From Paenibacillus taichungensis (GTDB taxonomy: Bacteria; Bacillota; Bacilli; Paenibacillales; Paenibacillaceae), in assembly GCF_013359905.1 (NCBI RefSeq), contig NZ_JABMCC010000089.1, positions 1-64,000 of the forward strand: 64,000 nt of DNA, given 5' to 3'. The notes under the pieces were generated by a model. That model was not told where the DNA came from, made no database searches, and was given only the letters and a program-made list of their open reading frames with translations. Positions 19,501 through 28,405 of the stretch are shown here, one piece after another. Position 1 is the stretch's first letter; each line of letters opens with the position of its first letter. Position numbers and translations under genes: made by a program.

Positions 19501-21942
19501 ATTGTTTACTGTCACCTGGTAAGTGTAATTTTCACCACCTACTAGTTGCTGATCGATATATTCATTTGTTGGATAAACCAACGTTGTTTCCTTACCGGTA
19601 TTTAAGTTTTTAATGGTGTATGAATAACCATCTGTATACCGATTGTTTGGTAGGTTCCATTGCAGTCTAACTTCAGACGCGCTCAATGCGTTCGCAGTTA
19701 GCTCAGGAACGTCTGGTATTTCCTGTAGCTGAAACGGATTGGATGTATGCGTTCCCACATTGCCGGCATGGTCAATCACTTTTGTGTGAACATACCATGT
19801 TCCTTCTCCTTCATCCACTGATACCATTCCATTGCTAGGCAATGTCTGCCATGAACCACTTGGTGAAGCACTTTGACTTATCTCATAATAGGTTGGAGCA
19901 GCCACTCCAGATAAACGATCCGTTGGCGTAATTTGTACGTCTTTGCCCTGTTTAGACCAGTTCAGGCCATTAGGCGACAGTACTACCTCTGGAAGTTCTT
20001 TGTCTATCATGATAGTAAATTCAATCTCCGAACTCTTAAGTCCGACGGCATCTATGGCCCGAGCAGTGATTACATATTCGCCAGAGTCTGTCAGAGTTCC
20101 CCGATCACCGGTAAGGTAAGATCCACTTCCAATTTTATATTCATATGTGACATCTGTTGCATCCTGACTGCCGCCTAACTCGAATGATACGTCCTGATTA
20201 GACCAAGATGTATCTGTTACAGTGTGTATAGGGGGTGTTGGTGCTGTTCGATCGATAAATACCTGCGCATGTGCCTCTGAACTAACATTCCCAGCATTGT
20301 CGATTGTCCGACCCCACAAATCTGTGATTCCCTCTGAATCCATTTCAAAAGTTCCTTTGTATAGCTCCCAGTTTCCATTTCCAATTTTAACTTGGCTATA
20401 GGACACGCCACTCAGTTCATCATGGCCGTCGATTAATGTAATGCCCACTGGATCTTGAGTAGGCTTATCCGATGTAATATTCAGTTCAGGTTTCCCTGGT
20501 GCTTGCTTATCGATTTTAGCAATCACCTGGGTTGGTTCTCCAATGTTGCCTGCTTTGTCAACGGTGCGAACTTGATATGTCCATTCACCCGAATCTTGAA
20601 TAACTGCAGGTGCTAGATACTTCGTCCATGTTTGCCCATCTCTTGAAAACTCGGAGTAATCCGGGCCGCTGCCTGTATCGATGCCATGTGAAGCAGTAAG
20701 CGTTACGTTTTTATTAGTCCAAGAATCATCGGACAACTGCACATCCGGGCGACCCGGCAATGTCTTATCAATTCTTATGGTTTGTTGTAGTTCAGTACCT
20801 ACATTCCCCAGTTTGTCGATAGACACAGCCGACAACTCATAAGTACCTTCATCTTGCAAAACAATAGTTCCCTTGTAATCTACCCATGAACCATTATTTA
20901 ACTTATACTGTGTTTTCTCTGTCCCTACCCCGGCATCCGCCCCTGGTGTAAGAACGACCGAAACTGTTTCTTTTGTCCAGTCTCCACTAGGAGTTACTGT
21001 AACTCCCGGTTTAGATGGTCCCATTCGGTCTATCTTAACGACTACTGAAGCTGTATCTCCTGTATTGTTTGCCTTATCAGTAGTTTTTGCCTCTATCGTT
21101 GTTTGGCCTTCTTGATCTATCAGGAAAGGGGTGCCTTTGTATTCTTGCCAGTTACCCCAACTCCCATTGTTAAGTCGATAATCCGTTCCCTTAACTCCAC
21201 TTCCACCGGCTTTGTCCGTTCCCGGCGTAATCGTAACGGTTACCGGGGTTTTAGACCAACCTGTTTCAGATAAACTTACACTTGGAATGGTAGGCGCTGT
21301 TTTATCAATTAAAATCTGCCCCGTGTAGTTTGAATTGGATACGCCACCATTAGGGTCCGTTGCCTTTACAGCGATATTCGTGTATGATCCTTCAGCAATC
21401 TGACTCCCGCTCCATGTTAACGACCATGTTTTTGCGCTGGCTGTACCGGTGACAGTAATCGTCTTTTGTACGCCATTTAGAGAAGCAGAAACAACTACAT
21501 TATCATTGTCCGGATCAGAAACAGTGCCTGTTATACTCACATCACCAGTACTACTGATTTGGTTAGTCTGAGTTATCTGAATTATTGGGTTACTGTTGAG
21601 GACTCCATAATACACGTATCTTGTGTTTCCAGAGTACCCGTTGTCAGGGTAAGCATTCCTACTTTGCGCAGTTACTCTCCCATCATAAACTTCTCTGGAA
21701 GAGTAAGATGGGCTTACCCATTGCTGTCCAGTTGCGTATCCCGTACATGTTGCAGTGCCCCCTCCAGGAGGTTGAGTGTATTGGACACAATACTGATAGG
21801 ACTGATAATAACCACCACCAGTTTGATAAGATTCGGTGTGATATGTGTCCCATGCGTATGTAGCTGCTGAAGCAGTTGGAGGAGGAAAGTAACTGAATAT
21901 CATTGCCGCTATCACAAACAAAATCAATGATTTTTTCTTCAT
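16522..21942 (-). CDS. Giant secreted Ig/FN3-repeat protein with SLH anchor
   Basis: The 1806-residue protein has a signal peptide (MKKKSLILFVIAAMIFSYF). A Tyr/Gln/Gly-rich N-terminus (to about 115) and one Ig-like domain (about 116-213) follow. Six repeats of about 90 residues of the bacterial Ig-like/OmpL47 kind run to about 770, with recurring GW.K..VTVT..., Y..NNGSW, and KTTDKANN.G.....KID. About ten FN3-like units run to about 1600. A Pro/Glu/Asn linker and three SLH repeats (about 1645-1806) close the protein. The SLH part contains FKDISTNFAKKEIESLAKDG and GYPDNTFRPKKGLTRAEAA. It is probably a wall-anchored surface fibre or adhesin; no catalytic domain is visible. Start: GAAAGGAAAAGAT before ATG. 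It shares its architecture and SLH sequence type with the 930-residue protein at 8476-11268, so the two are paralogues. Confidence 0.85.
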   Translation of the reverse strand: MKKKSLILFVIAAMIFSYFPPPTASAATYAWDTYHTESYQTGGGYYQSYQYCVQYTQPPGGGTATCTGYATGQQWVSPSYSSREVYDGRVTAQSRNAYPDNGYSGNTRYVYYGVLNSNPIIQITQTNQISSTGDVSITGTVSDPDNDNVVVSASLNGVQKTITVTGTASAKTWSLTWSGSQIAEGSYTNIAVKATDPNGGVSNSNYTGQILIDKTAPTIPSVSLSETGWSKTPVTVTITPGTDKAGGSGVKGTDYRLNNGSWGNWQEYKGTPFLIDQEGQTTIEAKTTDKANNTGDTASVVVKIDRMGPSKPGVTVTPSGDWTKETVSVVLTPGADAGVGTEKTQYKLNNGSWVDYKGTIVLQDEGTYELSAVSIDKLGNVGTELQQTIRIDKTLPGRPDVQLSDDSWTNKNVTLTASHGIDTGSGPDYSEFSRDGQTWTKYLAPAVIQDSGEWTYQVRTVDKAGNIGEPTQVIAKIDKQAPGKPELNITSDKPTQDPVGITLIDGHDELSGVSYSQVKIGNGNWELYKGTFEMDSEGITDLWGRTIDNAGNVSSEAHAQVFIDRTAPTPPIHTVTDTSWSNQDVSFELGGSQDATDVTYEYKIGSGSYLTGDRGTLTDSGEYVITARAIDAVGLKSSEIEFTIMIDKELPEVVLSPNGLNWSKQGKDVQITPTDRLSGVAAPTYYEISQSASPSGSWQTLPSNGMVSVDEGEGTWYVHTKVIDHAGNVGTHTSNPFQLQEIPDVPELTANALSASEVRLQWNLPNNRYTDGYSYTIKNLNTGKETTLVYPTNEYIDQQLVGGENYTYQVTVNNHVGASEARAEVQTYPDSPIVNIKPVFRTPDSMNVTIEPVQSATEYRLVLTDHQGQVRHDSVASATQQSLTGLEPGSLYTLQVWAMNATGASVATSTGFLTLPSTPIGFTSVEIKENSITTEWQSVTTATYYDLYRGEELLFQGSDQDLSYADLGLTAGTNYTYSISAGNDTGEGELSNPLEVLTLPAQMNSLKLSNYSTMGFLAQWQSVQSAHSYQLQVTDPNGLQVMEYNGADLQHEVTGLTAGTEYTVSLVAINHTGQGKAQELRSFTLPEQVDSVEVTSIEETQADVLISNVTGATVYKIVLNDGTEYVTTDLIYTMTQLKGSTTYTGTVVAGNNSGFGAPFSFGFTTKPSRPSGLQIQKVGERELVLGWTADSTAERYWVTDDQGNLVEVTTPSLRISDLQPGTEYRFAVAAENASGSGKASEIVWSTKTEAPELIQVDADYTEATLTWTDPPGAIRYVLKDEANGYVYYNGSQSAAQLTQLQVGHAYNLTLYAVNKTGDLSSGVPVQLVTKAQLSEANAKITEVKSGSVTIELKTVGQEVLKYVIERDGQEVAKVDIGSGEVIYMDKNLQPGTAYKYEIKPVNQGGEGRGIELTATTATGPVSLKDLEIVTGTDSAEIRFPEVENAQEYVVIDEQGTELWRGDKLPIRIDGLQPGTSYPVQIVVENSDGIPSESVRVELWTLPPAPSNITATSTTQTVTLDFKQVDTKGYTHLVIYRNGKEVGRIKAGQTRFIETGLVPATSYEYKIKAMNPGGLSLEGTTVLAWTQAEPTASNPNPPSKTEETKEEGNEIKPEDNTIPSNTNSNTGIFKDISTNFAKKEIESLAKDGIIKGITFEMFAPDKQITRMEFAALIVRTLAVSPDESITLTFKDVNDAAWYAPELNAAIVNGIAKGFSALEFRPVALVNREQAAKMLINVLLSEGAKPEASVQQFNDESDIAVWAAQDVKMAMEEQLVKGYPDNTFRPKKGLTRAEAATLIYRLRELSQK

Positions 21943-22050
21943 ATCTTTTCCTTTCTATTCATTCTCAACGGTATAATTTATTGATTGATTGAAGAGTTGA
22001 AGATATAGCTAACTCCTATTGTTTACAATCAACCTCCTTTCGAAAAATCA

Positions 22051-22110
22051 AAAAATGCGGCGTACTAAGAGAAGCCCTATATAAAAAAGGGAACTCTAGC
22101 ACGCCGCATC
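22051..22110 (-). terminator. Long terminator-like hairpin upstream of the SLH gene
   Basis: Minus strand GATGCGGCGT(G)CTAGAG / CTCTTAGTACGCCGCAT followed by TTTTTTGATTTTT. It stands about 110 bases before the start of the 1806-residue protein. Confidence 0.65.
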
Positions 22111-22206
22111 TACGGTAGTGATATTATGTGCGTATTCAGTTTGTGTGATTAAAGTATATCTTGAATTACACAGGAAATCAATTTAAACTTCCTCATCAAG
22201 TAACAC

Positions 22207-22240
22207 AAAAAAACCGATCCACATCATCAAGGATCGGCTT
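22207..22240 (-). terminator. Rho-independent terminator
   Basis: Minus strand AAGCCGATCC / GGATCGGTTTTTTT hairpin, about 220 bases after the regulator gene. Confidence 0.75.
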
Positions 22241-22460
22241 ACTCATTAACTGAGAGAGGAAAAATGGTCATAAATATAGTTTATCCCACCTGCTTCAGAT
22301 ATATACATTATTCAGTTTTCTATTGAACATTTGTTTTGATGTAGATACATGTTCTACATTGAATTGTCACACCCAAACACTGTTTACATACTCATAAGTT
22401 TAAAGGCATATCCGGAGCAGTCATAGCTATTACCTATGTCCCTCGATTTCTTAAAAGCAC

Positions 22461-22886
22461 TCACTCCATTCCTAAAAAATCCTTAATCTCCATCAGTTTT
22501 ATCTTCATTTTTGATATCCTAGCTTGTGAAACCCCTAAAATTTTTGCTGCTTCTTCTTGTTTTAAACCTGGATGTGATAACAACAGTTTATGATAATCCC
22601 TTACTTTCGGAGGAAGGTAGCCTTCGTATGTAACTTTAGTTGGTTTCGGTATAAGCCTTGCTTCCTTCTTTACGTTTTCTACACAGGTCTTGCACACCTT
22701 ATGTGCTTTAAAAATGACAGTGTTATCTGTAGATCCACATAAAATACAACGGTTGTTTCGAACTGTCATTATAATATTTTCTTCACCTGTACTTAAAATT
22801 AGTTCTGTATCTGCATCCATTTGGTACAATTCTTGCAGCTCTTTAGGAAGCGAAATTCGACCATCTACAGTAATGTGTTTAATCAT
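22461..22886 (-). CDS. AbrB-like DNA-binding protein with zinc motif and HTH
   Basis: The 141-residue protein has an AbrB-type N-terminus (ITVDGRISLPKELQELYQMD). This is the swapped-hairpin fold of transition-state regulators. A CILCG ... KVCKTCV segment gives two Cys pairs and probably binds zinc (about 46-72). Near the end, GLKQEEAAKILGVSQARISK is a helix-turn-helix. This trio is unusual, since AbrB itself has no zinc motif or second HTH. Start ATG has GAGGTGATT upstream. It is probably a transcription regulator of this block; the targets are not visible. Confidence 0.7.
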   Translation of the reverse strand: MIKHITVDGRISLPKELQELYQMDADTELILSTGEENIIMTVRNNRCILCGSTDNTVIFKAHKVCKTCVENVKKEARLIPKPTKVTYEGYLPPKVRDYHKLLLSHPGLKQEEAAKILGVSQARISKMKIKLMEIKDFLGME

Positions 22887-22962
22887 TTGTTGGTAATCAC
22901 CTCAATTTTAAATAGACCGGTTGTACTAGCATCTAAATTCTCAACTGCAGCGAATCAACATA

Positions 22963-23346
22963 TCAAGAAATAAAAATGTTATATCCCTCCTGCCATAATG
23001 CCACTAATTCTAGAAAATGACTGTATAACTCACGATTGTAGCTGTTAGCTTTCTCAAGGACTTGATTTACTTCCATGAAGTTCAAACATAATTTCGGGTG
23101 ATTTAATTGATCTAACATTTTCATATGATCTTCAGTTAGGTCATCTAATTCAGGAAAAGCTATCCACTGTGGGCAGATTTTATTCCAACTCTCTTCTAAC
23201 TCATTAATCAAAAGAAAATACTTTAATTGCACAATAATAGACGATGAGATTTCTATACTTTCATAATCAGAAAATTGATCTATTTTTAGACTAGTTGTAC
23301 CATTACTTCTATTTACAGTAAAATTTCTTATGGCTTCAATATACAT
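22963..23346 (-). CDS. Hypothetical protein (127 aa)
   Basis: The product is 127 residues, helical toward the C-terminus, with no recognised domain. A GGAGGG site stands about 14 bases before the ATG, slightly far, so the exact start is not certain. It follows the duplicated HEPN-like gene and precedes the AbrB-like regulator in the same direction. Confidence 0.5.
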   Translation of the reverse strand: MYIEAIRNFTVNRSNGTTSLKIDQFSDYESIEISSSIIVQLKYFLLINELEESWNKICPQWIAFPELDDLTEDHMKMLDQLNHPKLCLNFMEVNQVLEKANSYNRELYSHFLELVALWQEGYNIFIS

Positions 23347-23489
23347 GATCGTATTTTATTCCCTCCAATTTTTTATTAAAAAAAAAGATGTCGAGTAGAA
23401 ACCAACTCTTACACCGTTTACCCGACTAGAAATATAAATGAGCATCTGCTAGATTGAATTTTGCAGCCTGCTCATTTTTCCAATCCTAA

Positions 23490-24872
23490 TTATATTTGTA
23501 CATCTCTACGTGATTCTTCTCTACTTTCAAGTTCGTCATCAATGATATACTCAGTATTTCTGAGTCGTTCAAAGCATGTACTCAATAAATAATAATGGAT
23601 ACCCCAGTGGTAACGATACGGATCAGGATAATATGAGTTGAGTTCATTGTCAGCAGGATATCTAAAACGTGAAGATGACGCGTCCACTTCATGTATTAAC
23701 TTCACATAGAATTCGATTTGTTCTGGATGTGGAATATTAATAGAACTCATCGGCCCCTCACAATGTTTAGTCTGTGTCGCTTTCCACAACCAATATAAGT
23801 TATGCTTTTTGCTACGAATCAGCTTAATTGCCTCATCTTTATCTAGTAACTTCATACTTAGTCCTTTTAAACTCAACTCTATAGCATTACGAAATAAATA
23901 ACAAACAGCGAAAAAACTGTTGAAATCACGGATCGAATTTGCAGCTAAATTTTCTACATGCTTCTGGTAAAGATGAGTTGCACATTCACTATACGCATCA
24001 GCAAAACGATTGATGGTAATTCTTTTATAGTCATTACCGAAAACAGATTTTTGCTTATAACCCCCACCTTCCTCTAAAAATTCAGTACTATAACCAGGGT
24101 TCTCGATGAAATCTTCTAAATTCTCTGTGTATGAGATCTCATCTGGCGTTATAGTCGTCTCTTCAAATAGTCTTTTAATTAGTGCGAACGCAAGGATAAA
24201 CTTGTTTGATAGCTTAATTAAATCAACATCTCTACGTTCTTCAAATATATTTTTCATCGTTAATTTCTCATCAAAAACATCTTCTACCTTTTCAAATTTG
24301 AACGGATACCTGAATGAGTCTGACATCTGATCAAATATGCTGATGTTTCTGAAGAATTCACTCAACCAGGTATAACCTTTCTTTTCATGATCTTTATTAA
24401 TGGATAAGCTTAATATTTCATTATACAAAGAACTCAGATCGTGTCTTGTTCTTTGTATAAAAGATATTCTGTCTGATGAAGTTTTGATTTCTTGATAATA
24501 AAGTGATTTAAGAAGAAGCTCCAAAGCTTGTCTATACAAATATGTCATTGGAAAGATAAATGTATCTAGATAGGCATTTTTCTTTTCTTCCAAAAGAAAT
24601 GAAGCAATTTCAACTGCAGCATTCTGAAAGCCAATAGCCATATCAAAAAAATCTTTTGATAAATCCCCCGATTGTGTCACCTCAGCCAATGCAAGTTTCA
24701 AACGTTCCGGCGAAGGAAACTCTTCTTTCAGAAAATCATACAATCCTTGTTCAAATTCTCCCAGGTCATCATACTTCACCTTATCTCCATAATATATATT
24801 GATTAATTTCCTTAACTGAGATTCACTCAAATGATTATTCATTAAGTTTTTATTCACCGATACGAACGTCAA
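23490..24872 (-). CDS. Internally duplicated HEPN-like protein
   Basis: The 460-residue protein starts with TTG at 24872 after a GGAGG site. Two halves share the same order of motifs. The first has LYRQALELLLKSLYYQ near 113-128, then RHDLSSLYNEIL, then DSFRYPFKF. The second has LFRNAIELSLKGLSMKLL near 325-342, then KKHNLYWLWKA, then SSRFRYPADN. Helical pairs with a [ST/R].A.ELxLK helix and an H.L..L turn are typical of HEPN domains. The classical catalytic R....H of HEPN RNases is not clearly present, so a binding or structural role is possible. Its neighbour is a PD-(D/E)xK nuclease candidate, and such pairs are common in conflict systems. The function is unproven. Confidence 0.55.
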   Translation of the reverse strand: MTFVSVNKNLMNNHLSESQLRKLINIYYGDKVKYDDLGEFEQGLYDFLKEEFPSPERLKLALAEVTQSGDLSKDFFDMAIGFQNAAVEIASFLLEEKKNAYLDTFIFPMTYLYRQALELLLKSLYYQEIKTSSDRISFIQRTRHDLSSLYNEILSLSINKDHEKKGYTWLSEFFRNISIFDQMSDSFRYPFKFEKVEDVFDEKLTMKNIFEERRDVDLIKLSNKFILAFALIKRLFEETTITPDEISYTENLEDFIENPGYSTEFLEEGGGYKQKSVFGNDYKRITINRFADAYSECATHLYQKHVENLAANSIRDFNSFFAVCYLFRNAIELSLKGLSMKLLDKDEAIKLIRSKKHNLYWLWKATQTKHCEGPMSSINIPHPEQIEFYVKLIHEVDASSSRFRYPADNELNSYYPDPYRYHWGIHYYLLSTCFERLRNTEYIIDDELESREESRRDVQI

Positions 24873-24956
24873 GGTAAAACCTCCTGTATATAATAAGTTG
24901 TTGCGATCTGCTACGAACTATTTCTGTACTAATGCCGGATAATTTAAAATTTAGTA

Positions 24957-26024
24957 TTAGTCTAACAATGAAAAGTTCATTTCAGAGAAAATCTTATCCA
25001 ATGATATCTGCTCATGGCGGGCGAATTCTACGAGACTAAACACGATTGGCCAACCAACCCCACCATCTCCACTAACAAATGTGTCTTGACCCCAGTCATT
25101 ATCGTAATAGGCCATCTCTTTAAGCGTAAGCACTTCAATTTCCTTTTTACATGTAGCCACGCTGGATCTGAGATGATTCTCGACCTCACGACTTAGTGCT
25201 CTCATTTTTTGACCGTCAGACGGTTCCGCACGTTCTAAAAAGCCAGTCAAGAATTCACGAGATTGTGGGGTAAGGTTTTCTAATCTCTTAAGGTAGGAGA
25301 TACAGGAATCTAGAGTTATTTTCAACTCATCTTCTGACAAATTCCATTTCAGTACCTCGTTCATCCTAGAGAGGGTCTTTGGCAGTGTAGCAGTGGCTAA
25401 GCTCCGTCGTGATAAGTAACTCCTAGCTGTGGACTGATCTGTGTTCAGCAGTTTTTGAAGCAATTTAAGAGTCTCTGCTTCTGAATCTTCTATGTTCGCT
25501 AATTTCTGATACTCTGCATTAAAGTCAGTATCAGATAGTGCATTCATTTGTTGGAACAGTGCTGCCGCATGTCTGGGGTTATAGATAGCGAACATATTAG
25601 TCTTAAACATGCTCATTTCGTTAATCAGATGAGCGATACGGGGTTCCCTGTTCTTAATACCATCATGAAGTGGGGCACAAATTATGAGTATCCACTTGTC
25701 CAAACCATGCGCAAACGATTCAGCAAACTGACGTTTTACGTTGGCTGCAAAGTTGTCCTCTGTAACATCGTAGTGACTTTTAATCTGAAACCCAATCTTC
25801 ACGCGATCAGGAATTTCAAGAATGAGATCCACTCCGTGATCATTCATGGCTTGGGTAAAATTCAGAATTACACTCCCTCCAAGGTGGCTTTTGTTCATTT
25901 CTATGTAATTTTGAAGTTCTCTAACCATATTATCATGATTCCTATTAATAAAAATGCCGGTGTTATCATCCTGCCCTCTATTCAACAATACCGATACTGC
26001 TGATACAAGCTGTTGTTTATTCAA
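24957..26024 (-). CDS. Predicted PD-(D/E)xK nuclease
   Basis: The 355-residue protein uses a TTG start (26024) with GGGGAGG seven bases upstream. Residues about 62-82 read GVDLILEIPDRVKIGFQIKS. This fits the D...(hydrophobic strand)...Q.K core of Mrr-like and other restriction-endonuclease-fold proteins: Asp, then Gln-x-Lys at the end of the next strand. The rest is helical and unrecognised. It sits about 85 bases from the HEPN-like gene in the same direction. A nuclease role in defence or element maintenance is an inference; the fold call rests on one motif. Confidence 0.5.
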   Translation of the reverse strand: MNKQQLVSAVSVLLNRGQDDNTGIFINRNHDNMVRELQNYIEMNKSHLGGSVILNFTQAMNDHGVDLILEIPDRVKIGFQIKSHYDVTEDNFAANVKRQFAESFAHGLDKWILIICAPLHDGIKNREPRIAHLINEMSMFKTNMFAIYNPRHAAALFQQMNALSDTDFNAEYQKLANIEDSEAETLKLLQKLLNTDQSTARSYLSRRSLATATLPKTLSRMNEVLKWNLSEDELKITLDSCISYLKRLENLTPQSREFLTGFLERAEPSDGQKMRALSREVENHLRSSVATCKKEIEVLTLKEMAYYDNDWGQDTFVSGDGGVGWPIVFSLVEFARHEQISLDKIFSEMNFSLLD

Positions 26025-26220
26025 AAGAAATCCTCCCCTGGTGTCAATCCTCTACCCATATTATAGCAATGTACATGCCGTTCAAACAAAGACAGTTTCA
26101 ACACCTGAAAGAATCCATTACCAGTGTCCAGTCTCTCATATGCTTACCTAATCAAACTGACTCAAATCTGTAATACATACATCGGATTAATATTATACGG
26201 AATGAATTTATCTATACAAC

Positions 26221-26250
26221 AAAAAAGAAGTAGCTTAACAGCTACTTCAT
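26221..26250 (-). terminator. Rho-independent terminator
   Basis: Minus strand GAAGTAGCTG / AGCTACTTC hairpin followed by TTTTTT, just after the RsfA-like gene. Confidence 0.85.
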
Positions 26251-26257
26251 CAATTTA

Positions 26258-26824
26258 TTATCCAATGAATTGTTTAGAATCTAACGTATTAGCAATTCTT
26301 AAGAAAACCTTCATATCTACAGCATTAATTATCTCATTTTGGAGATTTGCGTACTCGCTTTGTAATTGTGTGTTTCTATCTGTTACCGTCTTGAGTCGGC
26401 CTTCCAATGTATCAATGATCTGTCTGAGGATGTTCATGCTGTTACTCACCTGATCCATAGCCTCATTTACAGCTGATAGTATATCTAGATCAGATGGGTA
26501 TGATGTAATTACGCCATTTTCGATTTTTATTGCTTTAGTTTCTTCCACCAGTACAGGCTTCGATTCATTAATCATGATAATCTTTTGTTGATCTTTATTT
26601 TGAATCCGAACTAGTTTAGCCTTTTCAATTGCTGTTTCATATCTTTTTCGTAAAGCTCCGTTCCATCGAAATCCACAAGCACCACTTGTTCTTGATAACT
26701 TTTCGCCGGCTTCTTCGAATGCCTTAAGCTGCGTGCTTCCTGATTCAATATGCTTCAAGACTGTTTGCGCTAAGTACAGATCTGCATCAGCATCCCAAGC
26801 ATCTTTACGTTGTTCCTGTTCCAT
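26258..26824 (-). CDS. RsfA-family regulator (SANT/Myb-like)
   Basis: The 188-residue protein begins with the typical RsfA pattern: [20 protein letters not shown], then [18 protein letters not shown] and [19 protein letters not shown]. RsfA is a prespore-specific regulator in Bacillus, and many Paenibacillus genomes have several copies. A coiled coil follows at about 130-165. Start ATG has AGGGAG upstream and the gene ends in a strong terminator. It is probably a transcription factor. The opposite gene at 27085 starts about 260 bases away across a promoter with an inverted repeat. Confidence 0.75.
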   Translation of the reverse strand: MEQEQRKDAWDADADLYLAQTVLKHIESGSTQLKAFEEAGEKLSRTSGACGFRWNGALRKRYETAIEKAKLVRIQNKDQQKIIMINESKPVLVEETKAIKIENGVITSYPSDLDILSAVNEAMDQVSNSMNILRQIIDTLEGRLKTVTDRNTQLQSEYANLQNEIINAVDMKVFLRIANTLDSKQFIG

Positions 26825-27010
26825 TGGTATCGCTCCCTATGATTAAGTTATAGTTAATTTCATTTATATCCATTCACATAGAGAGATATTCACAAATTCT
26901 ATTTTCCTTACTCATTTAGCTTGTTTCTAATAGTTCGACTGTACATAAAAGGACTCTATCCCTTTTATGTTGCTACATATCAACCTCAAGAATATATTAA
27001 AACATCGCTA

Positions 27011-27040
27011 TTGAATGTTTTATTCCAATTAGTCTATAAT
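27011..27040 (+). promoter_or_regulatory. Sigma-A-type promoter of the zinc-ribbon gene
   Basis: TTGAAT at 27011-27016 and TATAAT at 27035-27040 are separated by 18 bases. They lie about 45 bases before the start at 27085. Confidence 0.6.
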
Positions 27041-27059
27041 AATAATCTAATTAGAATAA
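27020..27059. promoter_or_regulatory. Inverted repeat across the promoter (candidate operator)
   Basis: The arms ttattccaattag (27020-27032) and ctaattagaataa (27047-27059) match at 12 of 13 positions. The 14-base spacer between them contains the -10 box, so a bound repressor would block polymerase. Confidence 0.55.
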
Positions 27060-27084
27060 TTCATTAAATATGAGGTGATTTGAT

Positions 27085-27624
27085 TTGTCGATCGTAGAGG
27101 ACATGAGGAAAAAGATTACGGAGATGGAGTCTACAATTGAAGAATATAAAGTAATCAGTAGCAAACTCCCTACAGAAATTAATTATGTTGTTCAAAGCTT
27201 GCTGAATCATGAACTTAATGATTTGCGATTTCGATTAGAAAGATTTACATTTCTTAAATCTGAAAAACAGTGTACCCAGTGCAACAACTGGATTAAAGAA
27301 AATGAAGATCCTACGCTATTGAATTTTCAATATAAGACAACCAAGCCTGTACATATGACACTATGTTTCAACTGTATGTCGGCTATGGATAAAGTCATGG
27401 TTACAAATGAAGCAGAACCCAAATGGGGATTACGCCTTGGAACTATTAAGCAAGACCGCCAGCTTGGTAAGTTAAAAGAGTTTGAGGATCTCGGGCTGGT
27501 TAAATTATCTGGTCGGTATATTAAAATACACGAAATTGTGATGAAGACATACTACGAACCAAAATTAAGAGAAAAAGAATTGAGGGAAATCCAACGAAAT
27601 GATAGATCTAAAAGCAAAAAATAA
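27085..27624 (+). CDS. Zinc-ribbon-containing protein, unknown
   Basis: The 179-residue product starts with TTG at 27085 after a GAGGTGATT site. It has an N-terminal coiled coil (about 1-60). A CTQCNNW and a later CFNCMSAM pair (about 61-100) probably bind zinc. The C-terminus is charged and basic and could form a DNA-binding winged fold (LKEFEDLGLVKLSGRYIKIH). It is one of only two plus-strand genes in the 22-63 kb block and has its own promoter with an inverted repeat. A regulator role fits that setting but is inference. Confidence 0.6.
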   Translation: MSIVEDMRKKITEMESTIEEYKVISSKLPTEINYVVQSLLNHELNDLRFRLERFTFLKSEKQCTQCNNWIKENEDPTLLNFQYKTTKPVHMTLCFNCMSAMDKVMVTNEAEPKWGLRLGTIKQDRQLGKLKEFEDLGLVKLSGRYIKIHEIVMKTYYEPKLREKELREIQRNDRSKSKK

Positions 27625-27625
27625 A

Positions 27626-27660
27626 GGGTGCTATTCAACCGTTGTGGTTGAATAGCACCC
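27626..27660. terminator. Bidirectional terminator with perfect 15-bp arms
   Basis: gggtgctattcaacc and ggttgaatagcaccc flank a five-base loop between the convergent genes ending at 27624 (+) and 27676 (-). A T-rich tract is on the minus side. Confidence 0.8.
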
Positions 27661-27675
27661 CTAGTGGTAAATCAT

Positions 27676-28404
27676 CTATCTCGGATCATAATATTTGCTA
27701 CACAGCGTAACATCATAGTTGCGCTTTTTCTTATCAATCACTGAGATACATACGTTATCCCTATATGACCTCAGTCCGGCGTACCCTTTCAACGTAACAG
27801 CCACCCCATTCGTCCCTAGAAGTGTAATTGTTTTTCTTTTTAATTCGAACCCCGTAAGAGTGAAGGGTAAGCTCACAATAGAACGAATCCAGTCATCAGA
27901 TATGGGTATATGAATTTTCATTGTTGCACCTAATAGACGCGTTTTCACTTGTTCAAAGGGCATCTCTACTTCTGCAGCTTCAATCTCTGGGAAAATACCC
28001 TCCTCATTTCCTATAATGGATTCTAAAGAGAAACTGGCTTTTCCCAAACAGACTTCTTCAGGAGCCTTTTTGAACCTGGAAAAAGTATTACCCCCAACAT
28101 AATTGAAGGTATAGCTATCGTTACACTCAATCAATTCATGAATAGAATTTCGGATGATAAGGTAAGAATCCTTTGAACCCAATTTAATAGGTTTTGGCAC
28201 GTTAGAATTCATCAGAACAGTCGTATACCACATATGTAAAAAAGAGAATGGTATAGAAAGATCAACTAAGTCATCCTTGTAGCAGAGTATAGCTGTTTCT
28301 CCACTTAATTTATTTAGTCTATCCAGCATTAAATACTCTTTATATACGATTTGCAAATTATCCTGAAGTGTCTCAGTGGGACTTGCTTGATAATCTACTG
28401 ACAT
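27676..28404 (-). CDS. Hypothetical protein (242 aa)
   Basis: The 242-residue product has no recognised domain. It is mainly beta-rich toward the C-terminus (TGFELKRKTITLLGTNGVAV). Its start almost touches the stop of the 28406 gene, and the two are probably cotranscribed. It ends at the bidirectional terminator at 27626-27660. Confidence 0.6.
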   Translation of the reverse strand: MSVDYQASPTETLQDNLQIVYKEYLMLDRLNKLSGETAILCYKDDLVDLSIPFSFLHMWYTTVLMNSNVPKPIKLGSKDSYLIIRNSIHELIECNDSYTFNYVGGNTFSRFKKAPEEVCLGKASFSLESIIGNEEGIFPEIEAAEVEMPFEQVKTRLLGATMKIHIPISDDWIRSIVSLPFTLTGFELKRKTITLLGTNGVAVTLKGYAGLRSYRDNVCISVIDKKKRNYDVTLCSKYYDPR

Positions 28405-28405
28405 A

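Larger units (their letters stand above)
21943..22460. other. Intergenic region with two terminators
   Basis: No gene is seen. Two minus-strand hairpins lie at 22051-22110 and 22207-22240. The second can end the regulator gene at 22461. The first sits alone between it and the SLH gene start, so it may be a leader or the end of a small RNA. A palindrome-like atgtagatacatgttctacat lies at about 22337-22357. It is similar in style, but not in sequence detail, to the dispersed TAGATR palindromes. Confidence 0.5.

Noticed and set aside
22330..22360. Fourth copy of the dispersed TAGATR palindrome
   Set aside because: atgtagatacatgttctacat is symmetric but its centre and flanks differ, and the ttgtcc phrase is missing.
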